Origin: Chlorocebus sabaeus
Lineage: Eukaryota; Chordata; Mammalia; Primates; Cercopithecidae
DNA length: 64,000 nt
Reading direction: 5' to 3'
NCBI RefSeq assembly: GCF_047675955.1
Contig: NC_132912.1
Span: forward strand, 15,660,500-15,724,499
The translations under genes and the position numbers were made by a program. The notes below the pieces were generated by a model, which ran no database searches, was not told where the DNA came from, and saw only the letters and a list, made by a program, of their open reading frames with translations. Positions 61,940 through 64,000 of the stretch are shown in pieces (within the stretch, counting starts at the first letter, position 1; the number at the start of each line of letters is the position of its first letter).

Positions 61940-62384
61940 GCGATGTTGAGTGTCAACTTGATCGGATTGAAGGATGCAAAGTATTGTTCATGGGTGTGTC
62001 TGTGAGGGTGTTGCCAAAGGAGATTAACGTTTGAGTCAGTGGACTGGGAGAGGCAGACCCACCCTCAATCTGGTGGGCACCATCTAATCAGCTGCCAGCA
62101 CGGCCAGAATAAAAGCAGGCAGAGGAATGAGGAAAGATTAGACTGGTTCAGTCTTCCGGCCTCCGTCTTTCTCCCATGCTGGATGCTTCCTGCCCTCGAA
62201 CATCGGACACCAAGTTCTTCAGCTTTGGGACTCGGACTGGCTTCCTTGCTCCTCAGCTTGCAGAAGGCCTATTGTGGGACCTCCCCTTGTGATCATGTGA
62301 GTCAATTCTCCTTAATAAACTCCCCTTTATATGTTCAGCAATCCTACTAGTTCTGTCCCTCTAGAGAACCCTGACTAATACACG
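61940..62384 (+). mobile_element. ERV solo LTR, internally deleted
   Basis: It starts near GAGTGTCAACTTGATCGGAT and ends CCTCTAGAGAACCCTGACTA. This is a common primate LTR whose exact family name I am not sure of. AATAAACTCCCC at about 62313 is its poly(A)-signal region. About 100 bases seem missing near 62225 compared with the form I recall. Confidence 0.75.
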
Positions 62385-62385
62385 T

Positions 62386-62735
62386 ACATGTGAACAGAGA
62401 CAGACTGCAGGTGATTCTCCCCCTGAGGGCTTAGTGTCCCTGGGAATGGTTTTTAGTCAATTACAGGTAGGAATTGGAAAGTGAGTGGCCCAGCTTCCTT
62501 ATCAGTCAAGTGGGATAGTTGAGGTCTGTTCTCTGACTTTGCTTTCACCAGCCAGATGAGGCCCTGATTGCCCATAGTGGCAACTAGCTTGATGATGATC
62601 TTTGTTGTATTCTTCTTTTCCATGTTTCTCTTCTCTACCTTTACCAGTATTTCTCAGGATTTCTTAAAGACACTGCTTGTTTTCTCATCCTTGTCTTAAT
62701 GCCTGCTCTGGGACAACCCAACCTAAGACACAATA
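62386..62735 (+). mobile_element. LTR-like segment
   Basis: The end GGGACAACCCAACCTAAGAC resembles the terminus of MaLR/ERVL LTRs. The rest is too diverged to place. Confidence 0.35.
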
Positions 62736-62744
62736 ACACTTGTT

Positions 62745-62769
62745 AAAAAAAAAAAAAAAAAAAAAAAAA
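62745..62769. repeat. Poly(A) tract of 25
   Basis: A pure A run following the LTR-like segment, with no Alu or L1 in front of it. Confidence 0.9.
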
Positions 62770-63469
62770 GATCTGAAAGTTCTCCAGGTCAAAACCACTG
62801 TCAGATGTCTTAGGTTTTATGGATAGAGAATCAGATTCAGTTATTAGACTTGGAATTTGACTCCAGAGCTCCATATTTAAAAACACGTGCACGCTGATGT
62901 TCAAATAAGTCGAACAGATGTCATCTAAAGAGTTCTGTATTCATGAAATTAAAGAACGCGTTAAGCGAAGGGATACACCTTGGCCACCTACGACTCATGG
63001 AATAAAACATTCTTTTGTCAGGGTTTAAATCTCTGAAGCCAGATGCCAAAATTGCTAAGTTTACCAGTTATTAAAATTATAATGATAAATTATATCAGAA
63101 TTTCAATTTTTCAACTATTTTTACATGTATTCTTTCTGTTACATTTGTCTCTTCTAGCAAATGAGTGCATTCTTTTTTCTAAATCAGAGAAAAAAAGAGC
63201 TACTGATTTGAAGAAACATGAGCTCTGTTCTTCCTGTGTAATTACAAACCCCAATATTTAGACAAGTGTAACACAGGTGGCCCTGGCCTGAATTCATATC
63301 TGTTGACATGACACCAGATAGGAGAGCTATTTTATGAAAACTGATTCACGAGGAATTACGTACTTTGTTCTTGGCTCCAAATAAGGTGAAATATTTATTT
63401 AATAAGATTAGACATTTTATAAGTAATAGGTGAATTTTAAGAATTGATTCTCTGGAAATGGCAAAGAAA

Positions 63470-63640
63470 ATAAGACTGTAAGCCCTTCCAGGGTAGGAAT
63501 CTTTATGTGTGCACATCCTCAAATAATCACGGAATGGTATGGGTTGAAATAAATGAAGAAAGAAATAACCTTGGCATGTATGTTACCAGGCACAGTGCCA
63601 GATACAGAACATATACTTCATAAATGCTTCATTAAATAGG
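63470..63640 (+). mobile_element. L2 3' end
   Basis: TGTAAGCCCTTCCAGGGTAG and CAGGCACAGTGCCAGATACA fit the LINE-2 3' end. Confidence 0.65.
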
Positions 63641-63767
63641 GAGGATAAGTAATAATAAATTAAGATACTAGAGATGAAGAAAATGAGACAATTAATTAAA
63701 ACTGACTACCGTCAGCTGCAGCTAGATTCTGCTGGAGTTTTGCATATGTACTTGGAGGTGTTGAGAT

Positions 63768-63795
63768 ACACACACACACACAAACACACACACAC
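63768..63795. repeat. CA dinucleotide repeat
   Basis: ACACACACACACACAAACAC and further CA units. Confidence 0.95.
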
Positions 63796-64000
63796 GTTCC
63801 AGATCCTAGAAAGTAATATAAAGTCTCCATCAAAACTAGATTGTCATTATAGGTGAGAATTTGAGGGACACCTTCCCAATGGTAATGAGACATGGGCTTT
63901 TCCTTTAGGAACTTTAATTCCTGTGCCTTAGGGTGGGAATTTTTCCTACTCTGGAAAAATAAAATAACTGGCAACACAGGCCACAATTTTCTTCATGAGA

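Larger units (their letters stand above)
59850..64000 (-). other. ITGA8: ITGA8 intron, partial (before exon 59804-59849)
   Basis: I searched this stretch on the minus strand for the preceding propeller exon and did not find it, so the intron runs off the right edge. It holds an Alu pair, an L1 3' end, two LTR-like segments, a poly(A) tract and an L2 relic. 59850-60669 and 62770-63469 show nothing recognised. Confidence 0.75.

Noticed and set aside
59850..64000. Search for the next upstream ITGA8 exon
   Set aside because: No minus-strand segment fits the expected propeller sequence with splice sites. The stretch at 60570-60600 has an AC/CTGGGT donor-like string but no integrin coding.

Overview
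This is a primate genomic window, most probably from an Old World monkey. It lies inside ITGA8 (integrin alpha-8), which is read on the minus strand. The host call rests on dense Alu, L1 and MaLR content, on intact exons matching primate integrin alpha-8, and on a young Alu at 29654-29960. That Alu carries the sequence marks of the cercopithecid AluYRa lineage and still has its target-site duplication.

Thirteen consecutive coding exons can be read directly, at 59804-59849, 56965-57072, 51850-51905, 51292-51446, 49900-50037, 49339-49406, 47824-47971, 41024-41116, 35085-35164, 29114-29194, 17891-17996, 14593-14751 and 508-636. All have AG/GT splice sites and compatible phases. Together they give 1,367 coding bases (about 455 codons) with no stop or frameshift. 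They run from the last beta-propeller blade through the thigh, genu, calf-1 and calf-2 domains to just past the heavy/light-chain cleavage motif RKRD. By the usual 30-exon layout these are probably exons 14-26. The promoter and the N-terminal exons lie beyond the right edge. The transmembrane and cytoplasmic exons lie beyond the left edge.

Layout: 1-29 kb holds the last four exons, spaced by long introns rich in Alu, L1 and MaLR LTRs. The 22.3-27.7 kb stretch is a nest of two old L1 copies interrupted by an LTR, Alus and a younger L1. 29-47 kb holds three exons, many Alus, and MIR and L2 relics. 46.3-56.2 kb holds five clustered exons and no Alu. 56-64 kb holds the two most upstream exons in view, DNA-transposon relics, an L1 3' end and LTRs. 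No second gene, RNA gene or CRISPR array is supported.

The main items for a second look are an L1 insertion with a 52-bp 3' transduction and matching TSDs (20866-21102), a hAT relic starting 12 bases into the intron after exon 56965-57072, and a TG-repeat on the transcript about 116 bases upstream of a 56-base exon. Others are an unrecognised poly(A)-tailed segment at 27925-28223, an Alu-free interval over the exon cluster, and an unexplained 187-codon intronic ORF at 1060-1623. I found no convincing previously undescribed system. Repeat family names come from memory of consensus sequences and were not checked by a search.
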